Shown here piece by piece: positions 8,691 to 18,321 of a DNA stretch of 64,000 nt; positions within the stretch are counted from its first letter, which is position 1; each line of letters begins with the position of its first letter. The notes under the pieces were generated by a model, which saw only the letters and a list, made by a program, of their open reading frames with translations, had not been told where the DNA came from and searched no databases. The DNA comes from Pseudomonas sp. B28(2017). GTDB taxonomy: Bacteria > Pseudomonadota > Gammaproteobacteria > Pseudomonadales > Pseudomonadaceae. The stretch is taken from the NCBI RefSeq assembly GCF_002113025.1, contig NZ_NEJH01000004.1:124001-188000 (forward strand), written 5' to 3'. A program made the position numbers and the translations under genes.

Positions 8691-8766
8691 TGGCGTCCCC
8701 TAGGGGACTCGAACCCCTGTTACCGCCGTGAAAGGGCGGTGTCCTAGGCCACTAGACGAAGGGGAC
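8691..8766 (-). tRNA. tRNA-Glu (TTC), copy 2 of the operon
   Basis: 76 bases including an encoded CCA (complement of 8691-8693). The acceptor stem is GTCCCCT/AGGGGAC, the anticodon loop CTTTCAC gives UUC, and the T-arm has GTTCGAGTC. It is identical to the copy at 8976-9051. Confidence 0.97.
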
Positions 8767-8846
8767 ACAAACCCTTCTATACAACTGATCAGTGCTGAGA
8801 ACTGATCGATTCAAGGCCGGTGTGGCCAGACCTTGAACTGTAAAAT

Positions 8847-8922
<76 letters not shown>

Positions 8923-8975
8923 GGATTTTTCGCCTCGCGGCGGAGCGACATCTTGTAACATCGCTTCTGTAAAAC

Positions 8976-9051
8976 TGGCGTCCCCTAGGGGACTCGAACC
9001 CCTGTTACCGCCGTGAAAGGGCGGTGTCCTAGGCCACTAGACGAAGGGGAC
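8976..9051 (-). tRNA. tRNA-Glu (TTC), copy 1
   Basis: Same 76-base sequence as 8691-8766, with anticodon UUC and encoded CCA. It is the second gene of the tRNA operon, downstream of gltX, which encodes the synthetase that charges it. Confidence 0.97.
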
Positions 9052-9130
9052 GCAAACCCTTCCATACAACAGATCAACGCTGAGTGTTGATCGCTTCAAG
9101 GCCGGGGTGGCCAGACCTTGAAGTGTAAAT

Positions 9131-9206
<76 letters not shown>

Positions 9207-9239
9207 TCATCGTTGATGTCATCGCTGAGGACGGGGCGA

Positions 9240-9268
9240 ATCTTAAGGGTGTATCGAAAGCCTGTCAA
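9240..9268 (-). promoter_or_regulatory. Sigma-70 promoter of the tRNA operon with GC-rich discriminator
   Basis: On the minus strand, TTGACA (9268-9263), a 17-base spacer and TAAGAT (9245-9240) are near-consensus. The bases just after the -10 are TCGCCCCGTCC, the GC-rich discriminator seen in stringently controlled stable-RNA promoters. An AT-rich tract (9270-9300) upstream could act as an UP element. Confidence 0.82.
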
Positions 9269-9409
9269 ACTTATTTTTCAAAAAAATTAAAATTTTTTGT
9301 CGGCATAACAATCACTTACCGCCCTCCCCCCGAAAAATCGGGAGTCTGAGGGCCACTGCGCGCCCAACGACGGGCGTACACAATGGCCATCAGTCCTGCA
9401 TCAAGCGTG

Positions 9410-10891
9410 TCAGGCGATAGCGCCCAACAGTTTTTCCCACTCTTTGTTTTCTTTCTTCGACACACCGCCCAACAGGTCAATGGCCTGGCGCAGACGGAAA
9501 CGGGTCAGATCCGGCCCGAGAATTTCCATCGCATCAAGCACCGACACCGAGCTAGCCTGGCCCGTGATCGCTGCGAACATCAGCGGCATGGCATCACGCA
9601 GCTTCAGTTCCAGGGACTCGACCACGGCCTGAATGGTCGCGGTGATGCTGTCTTTCTCCCACTGACGCAGGCTTTCGAGCTTCCACAGGATCAACTGCAT
9701 CAGCTGACGGACCTGATCGCCCGACAGTTTCTTGGATTCGAACAACTTCGCATCCGGGTTCACGCCACCGGCAAAGAAGAACCCGGCCAGCGGTGCCACC
9801 TGGCTGAAGGTTTCGACCCGGCCCTGCACGTGCGGCGCGATCTTCATCATGTATTCGGAATTGAACGCCCACTTCTGCACGCGTACGGCGAACTCTTCCA
9901 CCGGCAGATCACGCAGCCACTGGCCGTTGAGCCACGACAGTTTCTCGATGTCGAAGATCGGTCCGCCCAGAGACACGCGCTTCAGATCGAAGTTGTCGAC
10001 CATTTCCTGCAGCGAGAACTTCTCGCGCTCGTCCGGCATCGACCAGCCCATGCGCCCCAGGTAGTTGAGCATCGCTTCGGGCATGAAGCCCATGCGCTCG
10101 TAGAACGTCACCGAGGTCGGGTTCTTGCGCTTGGACAGCTTGCTCTTGTCCGGGTTACGCAGCAGCGGCATGTAGCACAGCTCCGGTTGTTCCCAGCCGA
10201 AGTACTCGTAAAGCAGGATCAGCTTGGGCGCCGATGGCAGCCACTCTTCGCCGCGCAATACATGGGTGATGCCCATCAGATGATCGTCAACCACGTTGGC
10301 CAGGAAGTACGTCGGCAGGCCGTCGGTCTTCATCAGGACTTGCATGTCCATGCGGTCCCACGGGATTTCAACGTCGCCGCGCAGCATGTCCGGCACCACG
10401 CAGACGCCTTCGCTCGGTACTTTCATACGAATGACGTGCGGCTCGCCAGCCGCCAGGCGACGGGCGACTTCTTCCTTGGACAACAGCAGCGCGCGGCCGT
10501 CGTAACGCGGGGTTTCACCGCGCGCCATCTGCTCGGCACGCATCTGGTCCAGCTCTTCGGCGGTGCAGAAGCACGGGAAGGCATGCCCCATGTCGACCAG
10601 TTGCTGGCAATATTTCTGGTAAATGTCGCCGCGCTCACTTTGACGATACGGACCGTGCGGGCCGCCGACGTCCGGGCCTTCGCTCCAGTCGATCCCCAGC
10701 CAGCGCAAGGCGTCGAAAATCTGCTGTTCGGACTCGCGGGTCGAACGCAGTTGGTCGGTGTCTTCGATCCGCAGGATGAACTCACCGCCGTGCTGCTTGG
10801 CAAAGCAGTAGTTGAACAAGGCGATGTAGGCGGTACCTACGTGGGGATCCCCGGTAGGCGATGGCGCGATGCGAGTGCGGACGGTGGTCAT
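9410..10891 (-). CDS. gltX: Glutamyl-tRNA synthetase
   Basis: A 493-residue class I aminoacyl-tRNA synthetase that charges tRNA-Glu in the cytosol. It begins [20 protein letters not shown], with the HIGH-type signature as HVGT, and carries KLSKRKN as the KMSKS-type loop. [10 protein letters not shown] near residue 42 is the glutamate-pocket region. The length is normal for proteobacterial GltX. Its own substrate tRNA-Glu genes lie directly downstream on the same strand but have a separate promoter. A 519-residue reverse-strand reading frame opposite it is only a coding shadow. Confidence 0.97.
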   Translation of the reverse strand: MTTVRTRIAPSPTGDPHVGTAYIALFNYCFAKQHGGEFILRIEDTDQLRSTRESEQQIFDALRWLGIDWSEGPDVGGPHGPYRQSERGDIYQKYCQQLVDMGHAFPCFCTAEELDQMRAEQMARGETPRYDGRALLLSKEEVARRLAAGEPHVIRMKVPSEGVCVVPDMLRGDVEIPWDRMDMQVLMKTDGLPTYFLANVVDDHLMGITHVLRGEEWLPSAPKLILLYEYFGWEQPELCYMPLLRNPDKSKLSKRKNPTSVTFYERMGFMPEAMLNYLGRMGWSMPDEREKFSLQEMVDNFDLKRVSLGGPIFDIEKLSWLNGQWLRDLPVEEFAVRVQKWAFNSEYMMKIAPHVQGRVETFSQVAPLAGFFFAGGVNPDAKLFESKKLSGDQVRQLMQLILWKLESLRQWEKDSITATIQAVVESLELKLRDAMPLMFAAITGQASSVSVLDAMEILGPDLTRFRLRQAIDLLGGVSKKENKEWEKLLGAIA

Positions 10892-11132
10892 GGCATGTCT
10901 CGAAAAGATAAAAAGCGAAGTTCAAAGCGAACTTCAAACAAGAGCCGAATGGTAACAGGCGACACAGGCCAGGCTCCAGCGAACAGGGCATTTAAGCCAA
11001 GGTTGCGTCTGTAACGCCCGTATGGCGTGGTGAATGGCCGAATCTCAGCCGATGGCATTTACCGTTTATCGGCTGTATGCCAGATTTGCCTGCTGATAAC
11101 TTCTCTTACAATTTCTAGACTACAGTTTGCCC

Positions 11133-12221
11133 ATGCCTGCCCAACTCAAGCGTCGCCTCTTCACATTCCTGCTGATTGTCCTGCTGATCGGCGGGGGCCT
11201 GTTTGCCCATTGGCTGTTCAAGGGGCGCTTTTATGAAAGCACCGACAACGCTTATGTCCAGGGCGAAATCACCCGTGTGTCGAGCCAATTGGGCGCGCGT
11301 ATCGATCGGGTGCTGGTGCAGGACAACCAGCATGTCGAGAAAGGCCAGTTGCTGATCAAACTCGAAGGCGACGACTTCCGCCTCGCTGTCGACCGTGCCA
11401 ACGCGACCCTCGCCACCCGTGAGGCCGAACGCCTGCAAGCCCAGAGCAAACTGACCCAGCAGGCCAGCCTGATTGCCGCCAGCGAAGCGCAAGTTGCGTC
11501 CAGCCAGGCCAGCCTGGGCCGTTCGCAGATCGACCTGACCCGCGCCGAGACCTTGCGTAAACCCGGCTATGTCTCGGAAGAACGGGTGACCACCCTCTCC
11601 GCCGACAACCATATCGCCCGCTCTCAAGTGGCCAAGGCCCAGGCTGACGCGCAAAGTCAGCGTCAGCAGGTCAATGCTCTGACCGCCGAGATCAAACGTC
11701 TCGACGCTCAGATCGCCAACGCCAGGACCGATCTCGCCCAGGCCGAACTGAACCTGACCCGCAGCGAAATCCACGCACCCATCAGCGGCCTGATCGGCCA
11801 GCGTGCAGCCCGCGAAGGCCAATACGTGCAGGCCGGCGCCTACCTGCTGTCGATCGTGCCGGACGAAGACATCTGGATTCAGGCCAACTTCAAGGAAACC
11901 CAGATCGGCCACATGCAGCCCGGACAGAAGGCCGAGCTGACCTTCGACGCCTACAGCGACACCCCGATCGAAGCCCGGGTCGACAGCCTGTTTGCCGCCT
12001 CGGGCGCACAGTTCAGCCTGTTGCCGCCGGACAATGCCACGGGCAACTTCACCAAAGTCGTACAACGGATTCCGGTAAAACTGACCTTCGCCGCGAATAA
12101 CCCGTTGCGTGGCAAGATCCGCCCGGGCATGTCGGTGACCGCCAAGGTGAACATCAAGGACGCCCCTGACGATGTCACCACCAAAGTGAGCAGCAAAGAC
12201 GCCCCTGACGATGGCCGGTGA
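11133..12221 (+). CDS. HlyD/EmrA-family periplasmic adaptor of an efflux pump
   Basis: A 362-residue membrane-fusion protein. One N-terminal membrane anchor (about residues 8-28, FTFLLIVLLIGGGLFAHWLF) is followed by a lipoyl half (ESTDNAYVQGEIT, VSSQLGARIDRVLV), a long alpha-helical hairpin rich in Ala/Gln (about 80-205), the second lipoyl half (EIHAPISGLIGQ) and a beta-barrel with PGQKAELTFDAY. This is the EmrA layout. The TTG six bases upstream is less likely than the ATG at 11133. It overlaps the MFS gene by 11 bases, so the two are co-translated. No outer-membrane channel gene is adjacent; a TolC/OprM-type channel encoded elsewhere would be needed. Confidence 0.9.
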   Translation: MPAQLKRRLFTFLLIVLLIGGGLFAHWLFKGRFYESTDNAYVQGEITRVSSQLGARIDRVLVQDNQHVEKGQLLIKLEGDDFRLAVDRANATLATREAERLQAQSKLTQQASLIAASEAQVASSQASLGRSQIDLTRAETLRKPGYVSEERVTTLSADNHIARSQVAKAQADAQSQRQQVNALTAEIKRLDAQIANARTDLAQAELNLTRSEIHAPISGLIGQRAAREGQYVQAGAYLLSIVPDEDIWIQANFKETQIGHMQPGQKAELTFDAYSDTPIEARVDSLFAASGAQFSLLPPDNATGNFTKVVQRIPVKLTFAANNPLRGKIRPGMSVTAKVNIKDAPDDVTTKVSSKDAPDDGR

Positions 12222-13761
12222 TCAACTGATCCGCCCGGTTGGCGAACCGACCCGGCGGGACTGGATCGCGGTGATGAGCGTGATGCTCGGCGCCTTCATG
12301 GCGGTGCTGGACATCCAGATCACCAACTCCTCGCTCAAGGATATCCAGGGCGCGCTGTCGGCAACCCTGGAAGAAGGCTCGTGGATTTCCACCTCCTACC
12401 TGGTGGCGGAAATCATCATGATCCCGCTCACCGCCTGGCTCGTGCAGTTGCTGTCGGCGCGGCGCCTGGCGGTTTGGGTGTCCCTCGGGTTTCTCGCGGC
12501 CTCCCTGCTCTGCTCCATGGCCTGGAGCCTGGAAAGCATGATCGTGTTTCGCGCCCTGCAAGGGTTTACCGGCGGCGCGCTGATTCCACTGGCATTCACC
12601 CTGACCCTGACCAAGCTCCCGGAACACCACCGCGCCAAAGGCATGGCCATGTTCGCCATGACCGCCACCTTCGCCCCCTCCATCGGCCCGACTCTCGGTG
12701 GCTGGCTGACGGAGAACTGGGGCTGGGAATACATCTTCTACATCAACATCCCGCCCGGCCTGATCATGATCGCCGGCCTGATGTACGGCCTGGAGAAAAA
12801 ACAAGCGCACTGGGAATTACTGAAAAGCACTGACTACGCCGGCATTCTCACCCTCGGCGTCGGGCTCGGCTGCCTGCAGGTGTTTCTGGAGGAAGGTCAT
12901 CGCAAGGACTGGCTGGAGTCGAGCCTGATCGTGACCCTGGGCAGCATTGCGCTGGTCAGTCTGATCACCTTTGTGATCGTGCAGTTTTCCAAACCCAATC
13001 CGCTGATCAACCTCGGCATCCTCGGCAACCGCAACTTCGGCTTATCCAGTATTTCCAGCGTCGGGATGGGAGTCGGGCTGTACGGCTCGATCTACCTGTT
13101 GCCGCTATACCTAGCGCAGATCCAGAACTACAACGCCCTGCAGATCGGCGAAGTGATCATGTGGATGGGCGTGCCACAACTGTTTCTGATTCCGCTGGTG
13201 CCCAAGCTGATGAAATTTGTCTCGCCGAAATGGCTATGTACGCTGGGCTTCGGGCTGTTCGGGTTGGCGAGTTTTTCTTCGGGGGTGCTGAACCCGGACT
13301 TTGCCGGGCCACAGTTCAATCAGATCCAGATCATCCGCGCCCTGGGGCAACCGATGATCATGGTGACCATCTCGCTGATCGCCACCTCCTACATCCTGCC
13401 CCAGGATGCCGGCTCGGCGTCGAGCCTGTTCAACATCCTGCGCAACCTCGGCGGAGCCATCGGCATCGCCCTGCTCGCCACACTGCTGGATGCGCGGACC
13501 AAGGTTTACTTTGACTACCTGCGTGAATCCATCGTGCCGAGCAATCCGCAGGTGGCTGAACGCCTGGCATCGTTGACCAACACGCTGGGCAACGAAACGG
13601 CGGCACTGGGCAAGCTCAGCGAGATAGCCCATCAACAGGCGTCGATCATGGCCTACAACGATGCATTTCATTTTGTCGGGATTGCGCTGGGGATCAGCAT
13701 GGTGGCGGTGTTGTTGACCAGGAAATTGCCGGAGGGGTTGAAGGCGGGCGAAGTGCACTAA
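12211..13761 (+). CDS. DHA2-family MFS multidrug exporter, EmrB-like
   Basis: A 516-residue proton-driven drug exporter of the inner membrane with about 14 predicted membrane segments. Visible family motifs are the start VMSVMLGAFMAVLDIQITN (the D-x-x-x-N of DHA2 segment 1), ISTSYLVAEIIMIPL, RALQGFTGGALIPLAFTL (motif B) and PSIGPTLGGWLTENWGWEYIF (motif C). It is translationally coupled to the EmrA-like adaptor before it, so the pair should export toxic compounds across both membranes together with an outer-membrane channel. I remember an EmrAB-like pair next to gltX in P. aeruginosa. The substrates cannot be predicted. Confidence 0.92.
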   Translation: MAGDQLIRPVGEPTRRDWIAVMSVMLGAFMAVLDIQITNSSLKDIQGALSATLEEGSWISTSYLVAEIIMIPLTAWLVQLLSARRLAVWVSLGFLAASLLCSMAWSLESMIVFRALQGFTGGALIPLAFTLTLTKLPEHHRAKGMAMFAMTATFAPSIGPTLGGWLTENWGWEYIFYINIPPGLIMIAGLMYGLEKKQAHWELLKSTDYAGILTLGVGLGCLQVFLEEGHRKDWLESSLIVTLGSIALVSLITFVIVQFSKPNPLINLGILGNRNFGLSSISSVGMGVGLYGSIYLLPLYLAQIQNYNALQIGEVIMWMGVPQLFLIPLVPKLMKFVSPKWLCTLGFGLFGLASFSSGVLNPDFAGPQFNQIQIIRALGQPMIMVTISLIATSYILPQDAGSASSLFNILRNLGGAIGIALLATLLDARTKVYFDYLRESIVPSNPQVAERLASLTNTLGNETAALGKLSEIAHQQASIMAYNDAFHFVGIALGISMVAVLLTRKLPEGLKAGEVH

Positions 13762-13833
13762 TCCTGAAAGATTTGCAGCGTTCATTCGGACGCCTTCGCG
13801 AGCAAGACCGCACACAAGGGATGTGTGTTGATC

Positions 13834-14178
13834 TCAAAGCACCGGCAACGTCTTGTCCTTGACCACTTTGCTCGGGCCATTAGCCTTCACGCTGGCGATG
13901 CCTTTCTCCATGGCCGCATCAGAGGAATAGGCCTCGCTGCTGCCGATGATCTCGTGGTTACCCGCCTTGAGGTTGAAATACGGATGGCCATCCTTGGTGG
14001 TTTTCTTCTCGTAACGCTCATCCAGCGGGCTGTTGGCCTGGACCGAGGCGATGCCTTTGCCGACGGCGGCGTGGGTGGTGTACAGCTCGCTGGTCAGAAT
14101 GGTCTCGGCGTTGGCCGCCTTGAGCACAAACCTGAACTGGCCATTGCTGCTTTTGCTTACTTCATACCATCCGGACAT
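13834..14178 (-). CDS. YegP-family protein, two DUF1508 repeats
   Basis: A 114-residue protein made of two copies of the roughly 50-residue UPF0339/DUF1508 unit: GWYEVSKSSNGQFRFVLKAANAETIL..., then PYFNLKAGNHEIIGSSEAYS.... Each repeat ends with a GIASV(Q/K)AN motif. The function of YegP proteins is not established; they are small cytosolic proteins. The start at 14178 follows AAGGAG, whereas the longer open frame upstream has no family likeness. It stands alone on the minus strand behind the ribbon-helix-helix gene. Confidence 0.9.
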   Translation of the reverse strand: MSGWYEVSKSSNGQFRFVLKAANAETILTSELYTTHAAVGKGIASVQANSPLDERYEKKTTKDGHPYFNLKAGNHEIIGSSEAYSSDAAMEKGIASVKANGPSKVVKDKTLPVL

Positions 14179-14285
14179 GCTTTTTCTCCTTGGCGATTGA
14201 GAGGTTGCGCGCTTCAGAGTAAAGACCAAGCCGGGATTTCTGTCGCCTGTACGGCTTGCCCGCGAAGGGGGCGACGCAGTTTTGA

Positions 14286-14591
14286 CTACTTCACCACTGC
14301 CCGCACCACCGACAACTCCGGCACCTGAGTCCGGCGCTGACTCAGATACCGCGTACAACTCACCCGCAAGAACGAGGCGAAATTGACCACTTCGCCGCGA
14401 TAGTCCATCACCTCTTCATACAGCTTGGCGATCAACTGATTGGTAGTCATACCATCAACCTCGGCGATTTCGCTGAGGATGTCCCAGAACTGATTTTCCA
14501 GCCGCAGGGTGGTGACCACACCGCAGATGCGCAGCGAGCGGGAGCGCGATTCGTAAAGAATCGGGTCGGCTTTGACGTACAGCTCGCACAT
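14286..14591 (-). CDS. Ribbon-helix-helix domain protein
   Basis: A 101-residue protein. SRSLRICGVVTTLRLENQFW (about residues 18-37) followed by two helices (DILSEIAEVDGMTTNQLIAKLYEEV) matches the ribbon-helix-helix domain PF13467 type, a small DNA-binding or regulatory fold. The ATG at 14591 has AGGG eight bases upstream; an ATG two codons earlier is also possible but lies too close to that site. The gene starts 14 bases after the DJ-1/PfpI gene and is probably co-transcribed with it. The target is unknown. Confidence 0.78.
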   Translation of the reverse strand: MCELYVKADPILYESRSRSLRICGVVTTLRLENQFWDILSEIAEVDGMTTNQLIAKLYEEVMDYRGEVVNFASFLRVSCTRYLSQRRTQVPELSVVRAVVK

Positions 14592-14605
14592 GGACATGTC
14601 CCTCG

Positions 14606-15187
14606 CTACAGCATGATCCTGGTACCCAGCAGCCCCAGGAATCCGGCCAGCCAGTTCGGGTGCGCAGGCCAGGCCGGAGCCGTGGCCAGATTGCCCTGAA
14701 CATGGCCGTCCGTCACCGGAATTTCGATATACGTACCGCCCGCCAGCCGCACTTCCGGAGCGCAGGCCGGATAAGCGCTGCATTCGCGACCTTCGAGAAC
14801 ACCCGCTGCCGCCAGCAACTGCGCACCATGACACACGGCGGCGATCGGTTTACCGGCCCTGTCGAATGCGCGCACCAGCTCCAGGACCTTTTCGTTCAGG
14901 CGCAGGTACTCCGGCGCACGGCCGCCCGGAATCAACACGGCATCATAATCGGCGGCGTTGACCTTGGCGAAATCGAAGTTGAGGGCAAACAGGTGACCGG
15001 GTTTTTCACTGTAGGTCTGGTCGCCTTCAAAGTCATGGATCGCCGTGCGCACAGTCTGGCCGGCGGTTTTGTCCGGGCAAACAGCGTGCACTGTGTGGCC
15101 GACCATCAGCAACGCCTGGAACGGCACCATCACTTCATAGTCTTCGACGTAATCACCGACCAGCATCAGAATTTTTTTCGCAGCCAT
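14606..15187 (-). CDS. DJ-1/PfpI family protein
   Basis: A 193-residue class I glutamine-amidotransferase-like protein. It opens [20 protein letters not shown], has the segment [15 protein letters not shown], and carries the nucleophile elbow [10 protein letters not shown] with Cys119-His120. Family members act as glyoxalases, deglycases, chaperones or proteases of the stress response, and the sequence does not tell which. The ATG at 15187 is preceded by AGGAG at suitable distance. Downstream, the ribbon-helix-helix gene follows after 14 bases, suggesting a two-gene operon. Confidence 0.9.
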   Translation of the reverse strand: MAAKKILMLVGDYVEDYEVMVPFQALLMVGHTVHAVCPDKTAGQTVRTAIHDFEGDQTYSEKPGHLFALNFDFAKVNAADYDAVLIPGGRAPEYLRLNEKVLELVRAFDRAGKPIAAVCHGAQLLAAAGVLEGRECSAYPACAPEVRLAGGTYIEIPVTDGHVQGNLATAPAWPAHPNWLAGFLGLLGTRIML

Positions 15188-15280
15188 GGGGAGGACTCCT
15201 CTGGAAGTGGGCGTGCAGGAGTATTCAAGGTAGTCCGATTTCGTTGGAGTGGGTAATAACCAGCTACTACCGTGTAATCG

Positions 15281-15347
15281 TTCTTCGCGAGCAGGTCCGC
15301 TCCCACAAGAACGACGCAACTCCTGTGGGAGCGAGCCTGCTCGCGAA
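15281..15347. repeat. REP pair (closely spaced REPIN variant)
   Basis: Two inverted REP cores (15281-15307 and 15324-15347) are only 16 bases apart, so the doublet is shorter than the 89-90 bp versions elsewhere in the window. The left copy has a single-base change (GCAGGTCCGC for GCAGGCTCGC). It sits in the divergent region between the DJ-1 gene and the DMT transporter. Confidence 0.85.
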
Positions 15348-15437
15348 GAGACCCCAAAACTGTACGGATAACTCTGCACCTAGCTGTAACAGCGGCTTAC
15401 CCCAGGTTTATGGCTAGATAACGACATCTCTCCCCCC

Positions 15438-16379
15438 ATGAATCTGGTTGCCATCATGTCCTCGCGCGAAAACACCGGCATGGCCCTGGGCCTGCTCGGC
15501 GTTGTGATCTTCAGCCTCACCCTGCCCTTCACGCGGATTGTCGTGCAGGAACTCCACCCGCTGCTCAATGGCCTGGGCCGGGCACTGTTTGCGGCGGTTC
15601 CGGCGGCGTTACTGTTGTTGTGGCACCGGGAAAAATGGCCGACCTGGAAACAGGTAAAAGGCCTGTCGCTGGTGATGGCCGGGGTGATCCTGGGTTTCCC
15701 GGTATTGTCGGCCTGGGCCATGCAAACCTTGCCGGCGTCCCACGGCGCGCTGGTCAACGGTTTACAGCCGCTGTGCGTGGCGCTGTACGCCGCGTGGTTG
15801 TCCCACGAACGACCTTCGAAAGCCTTCTGGGGCTGTGCCGCATTGGGCAGTGCGTTGGTGCTCGGTTATGCACTGATCAGCGGTGCCGGCAGTATTCAGG
15901 CCGGTGACTTGCTGATGCTTGGCGCCATTGCAGTGGGTGGACTGGGGTACGCCGAGGGAGGTCGACTGGCCAGGGAGATGGGTGGCTGGCAGGTGATCTG
16001 CTGGGCGCTGGTGCTGTCGACGCCGCTGCTGATCGGCCCGGTGGTGTATCTGGCGCTGCAACATCAGGGCGAGATTTCCGCCAAGACCTGGTGGGCCTTC
16101 GGCTACGTCTCGCTATTTTCGCAGTTCATCGGCTTCTTCGCCTGGTACGCCGGGCTGGCCATGGGCGGCATTGCCCGGGTCAGTCAGATCCAGTTGCTGC
16201 AGATTTTCTTCACCATCGCCTTCTCGGCACTGTTCTTCGGTGAACATGTGGAGCCGATTACCTGGCTATTTGCTGGCGGGGTGATCGTGACGGTGATGCT
16301 GGGACGCAAGACCGCGATCAAACCAGCTATGGGAGGTGACCGTCAGCGCGCAGCAACGTTTCCAGGCAATGCTCGGTGA
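15438..16379 (+). CDS. EamA/DMT-family transporter
   Basis: A 313-residue inner-membrane protein with about ten membrane segments, arranged as two EamA repeats (about residues 14-138 and 150-290). Typical strings are LGVVIFSLTLPFTRI, FLTPL-type NGLQPLCVALYAAWLSHERPS at the end of repeat one, and ALFFGEHVEPITWLFAGGVIV at the end of repeat two. Such proteins export amino acids or other metabolites; the substrate is unknown. The last 53 bases overlap the end of the convergent methyltransferase gene. In-frame ATGs at 15438 and 15456 are both possible, and neither has a clear ribosome site. Confidence 0.88.
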   Translation: MNLVAIMSSRENTGMALGLLGVVIFSLTLPFTRIVVQELHPLLNGLGRALFAAVPAALLLLWHREKWPTWKQVKGLSLVMAGVILGFPVLSAWAMQTLPASHGALVNGLQPLCVALYAAWLSHERPSKAFWGCAALGSALVLGYALISGAGSIQAGDLLMLGAIAVGGLGYAEGGRLAREMGGWQVICWALVLSTPLLIGPVVYLALQHQGEISAKTWWAFGYVSLFSQFIGFFAWYAGLAMGGIARVSQIQLLQIFFTIAFSALFFGEHVEPITWLFAGGVIVTVMLGRKTAIKPAMGGDRQRAATFPGNAR

Positions 16380-17544
16380 TGTGGTAGAAGTCCTTCAACG
16401 CCTGGATTTTCGCCAACAGTTGAGCCGGATCGACCGGCTCGGCGCGCTTGACCGCCAGGATCATCTTGTTCTTGTTGGTGTGGTCCAGCGAGATGAACTC
16501 GAACACCTTGGTCTCGTAGCCGCAGGCCTCAAGGAACAACGCGCGTAAACTGTCGGTGACCATCTCCGCCTGCTGGCCCAGGTGCAAGCCGTATTGCAGC
16601 ATCGGCTTGAGCAACGCCGGGCTCTGGATTTGCAGGCGGATCTGTTTGTGGCAGCACGGTGAGCACATGATGATCGCCGCGCCGGAGCGTATCCCGGTGT
16701 GGATCGCATAGTCGGTGGCGATATCGCAGGCATGCAGGGCGATCATCACGTCCAGCTCGCTCGGTGCCACGCTGCGCACGTCACCGCACTTGAACACCAG
16801 GCCGGGGTGTTCAAGCCTGGCGGCCGCCGCGTTGCACAGGGTGACCATGTCTTCACGCAGCTCGACGCCGGTCACTTCGCCTTCGGCCTTCAAGGTGTTG
16901 CGCAGGTAATCGTGGATGGCGAAGGTCAGGTACCCCTTGCCCGAACCGAAGTCTGCTACACGCACCGGTTTGTCCAGTGCCAGGGGTGACGAGGTCAGCG
17001 CATGGCTGAACACTTCGATGAACTTGTTGATCTGCTTCCACTTGCGCGACATCGCCGGGATCAACTCATGCTGCTTGTTGGTCACCCCCAGGTCGGTGAG
17101 AAACGGCCGGCTCAGGTCAAGAAAACGGTTTTTCTCACGGTTGTGCTCGGCCGTTGGCACTTCGCGCAATTGCTGAGGTTTGCTCTTGAACAGCGATGAC
17201 TTGCCCTTTTTGCTGTATTCGAGCTGGGCTTCGTCGGTCAACGACAATAAATGCGCATTTTTGAACGACGCCGGCAGCAGCCCGGCAATGCTCGCCACGC
17301 CTTCGGCCAGCGGCAGGTTCTTGGTGATATCGCGAGTCTTGTAGCGGTAGACAAAAGACAGGCAAGGCTGCGCCTTGACCGTCACCGGCTTGATGATGAT
17401 CCGCTGCAGGTCCGTTTCATCCCCCGCGTACTTGGCCAGCACCAGTTTGATGAACGCATTGTGCTCGATGCTGGTCTGCAGCAGGTCGATGAACTGGGCG
17501 TGATGATCCGGCACGAGGCTGGCGGGAGTGGCGGTGACAGACAT
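16327..17544 (-). CDS. Class I SAM-dependent methyltransferase
   Basis: A 405-residue protein. The SAM-binding motif I, VRVADFGSGKGYLTFAIHDY, lies near residues 193-212, followed by VTGVELREDMV and CGDVRS, then CSPCCHKQIR, a Cys-rich loop often seen in this group (Methyltransf_32-like). The N-terminal 190 residues contain KPVTVKAQPCLSFVYRYKT and have no motif I recognise. The substrate, perhaps RNA, is unknown. The gene is convergent with the DMT transporter, and their coding ends overlap by 53 bases, which is unusual but both frames look genuine. Confidence 0.88.
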   Translation of the reverse strand: MSVTATPASLVPDHHAQFIDLLQTSIEHNAFIKLVLAKYAGDETDLQRIIIKPVTVKAQPCLSFVYRYKTRDITKNLPLAEGVASIAGLLPASFKNAHLLSLTDEAQLEYSKKGKSSLFKSKPQQLREVPTAEHNREKNRFLDLSRPFLTDLGVTNKQHELIPAMSRKWKQINKFIEVFSHALTSSPLALDKPVRVADFGSGKGYLTFAIHDYLRNTLKAEGEVTGVELREDMVTLCNAAAARLEHPGLVFKCGDVRSVAPSELDVMIALHACDIATDYAIHTGIRSGAAIIMCSPCCHKQIRLQIQSPALLKPMLQYGLHLGQQAEMVTDSLRALFLEACGYETKVFEFISLDHTNKNKMILAVKRAEPVDPAQLLAKIQALKDFYHITEHCLETLLRADGHLP

Positions 17545-17677
17545 GGAAAAACGGCCTCAGGGCGATGCAAATCGAAGAATGCCGGTATTTTAAGGGGGAC
17601 GAGGACTTTGGGCACGGGGTTATTTTGTGGCAGGTCCCAGCCATGCGGCCCAGGACCTCGATACAACCTTTGAAACC

Positions 17678-18040
17678 TCAGGGTTCCACCAGTCGAAGCC
17701 TGCGGCTGTTCGGCGAATTGATGATGTGTTTGACGATCAGCCCCACTGGTACTGCCCAGGTCAGCCCGTTGGCGGGATCAGTCACCACGGCAACCGTTTC
17801 GGAACTTGCATCAATGTCCAGACGACGACGGTCGTTGCACGATTTGAGTACGCCGTAGGCATGGCTAACCAGCCTTTCCGCCAGGTGCATCGGTACATCC
17901 ATATTCTGCAAATGCTTCACCGCACGACAAAACAGGACTTGATCATCGCTCCCCCCTTCACTTTCATGACGCCCCAGAAACGCCTGGGCTATAGCCAATA
18001 GCTCCTCATTCAGATCTGCATCTTGATCGATGACCTTCAT
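17678..18040 (-). CDS. Hypothetical protein in the phage-like island
   Basis: A 120-residue, largely helical acidic protein that I do not recognise (start MKVIDQDADLNEELL). It has no signal peptide or membrane segment. The ATG at 18040 has a strong ribosome site (GGAGAGGTG), and the start lies two bases after the stop of the Ogr-like zinc-finger gene, so the two are almost certainly co-transcribed. Given that partner, a phage origin is likely, but no function can be stated. Confidence 0.65.
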   Translation of the reverse strand: MKVIDQDADLNEELLAIAQAFLGRHESEGGSDDQVLFCRAVKHLQNMDVPMHLAERLVSHAYGVLKSCNDRRRLDIDASSETVAVVTDPANGLTWAVPVGLIVKHIINSPNSRRLRLVEP

Positions 18041-18042
18041 GT

Positions 18043-18321
18043 TCACCTCTCCTGCGGCACTTCTGGCGTGGCAGGACTGACTGCAACAGGCCCGGCGGCA
18101 CGGCGCAAATCGGGTCCGGCGCAAGGCAGGCGTACCGCCGGATTGGGCATGCCACTAGGCGAAAGTTCATGGGTCATTTCAAATTCGGCGCGTACCGACC
18201 AGCCGCACGCTTCCGACGTACATTGCAGGTACGCCACCCGCAGGAAAATATGTCGGCCCTCACTGGTGCGGATACGCATCCTGTTCAAGCAGTGCGGGCA
18301 CACCATTTTATAAGTACTCAT
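18043..18321 (-). CDS. Ogr/Delta-like zinc-finger protein (phage late-gene activator type)
   Basis: A 92-residue protein whose first 50 residues match the Ogr/Delta fold: MVCPHCLNRMRIRTSE ... LQCTSEACGWSVRAEFEMTHELSPSGMPNP. The four cysteines (C-x2-C ... C-x4-C) bind zinc. The E-x-T-H-x-L-S-P-S-x-x-P-N-P segment is the strongly conserved end of the family. In P2-like phages Ogr recruits RNA polymerase to late promoters. The C-terminal 30 residues (Pro/Ala-rich) are not conserved. The ATG at 18321 has GGGAG upstream and overlaps the stop of a small upstream frame as ATGA. No P2 structural genes are nearby. Confidence 0.8.
   Translation of the reverse strand: MSTYKMVCPHCLNRMRIRTSEGRHIFLRVAYLQCTSEACGWSVRAEFEMTHELSPSGMPNPAVRLPCAGPDLRRAAGPVAVSPATPEVPQER

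Noticed and set aside
9329..9342. CCCGAAAAATCGGG hairpin after gltX as terminator
   Set aside because: The stem is only five base pairs and no T-tract follows on the minus strand; too weak to list.
9383..11014. A 543-codon open frame on the plus strand opposite gltX
   Set aside because: It is the reverse-strand shadow of a high-GC essential gene; the protein is His/Gln/Arg-rich with no domain, while the minus-strand frame is unmistakable GltX.
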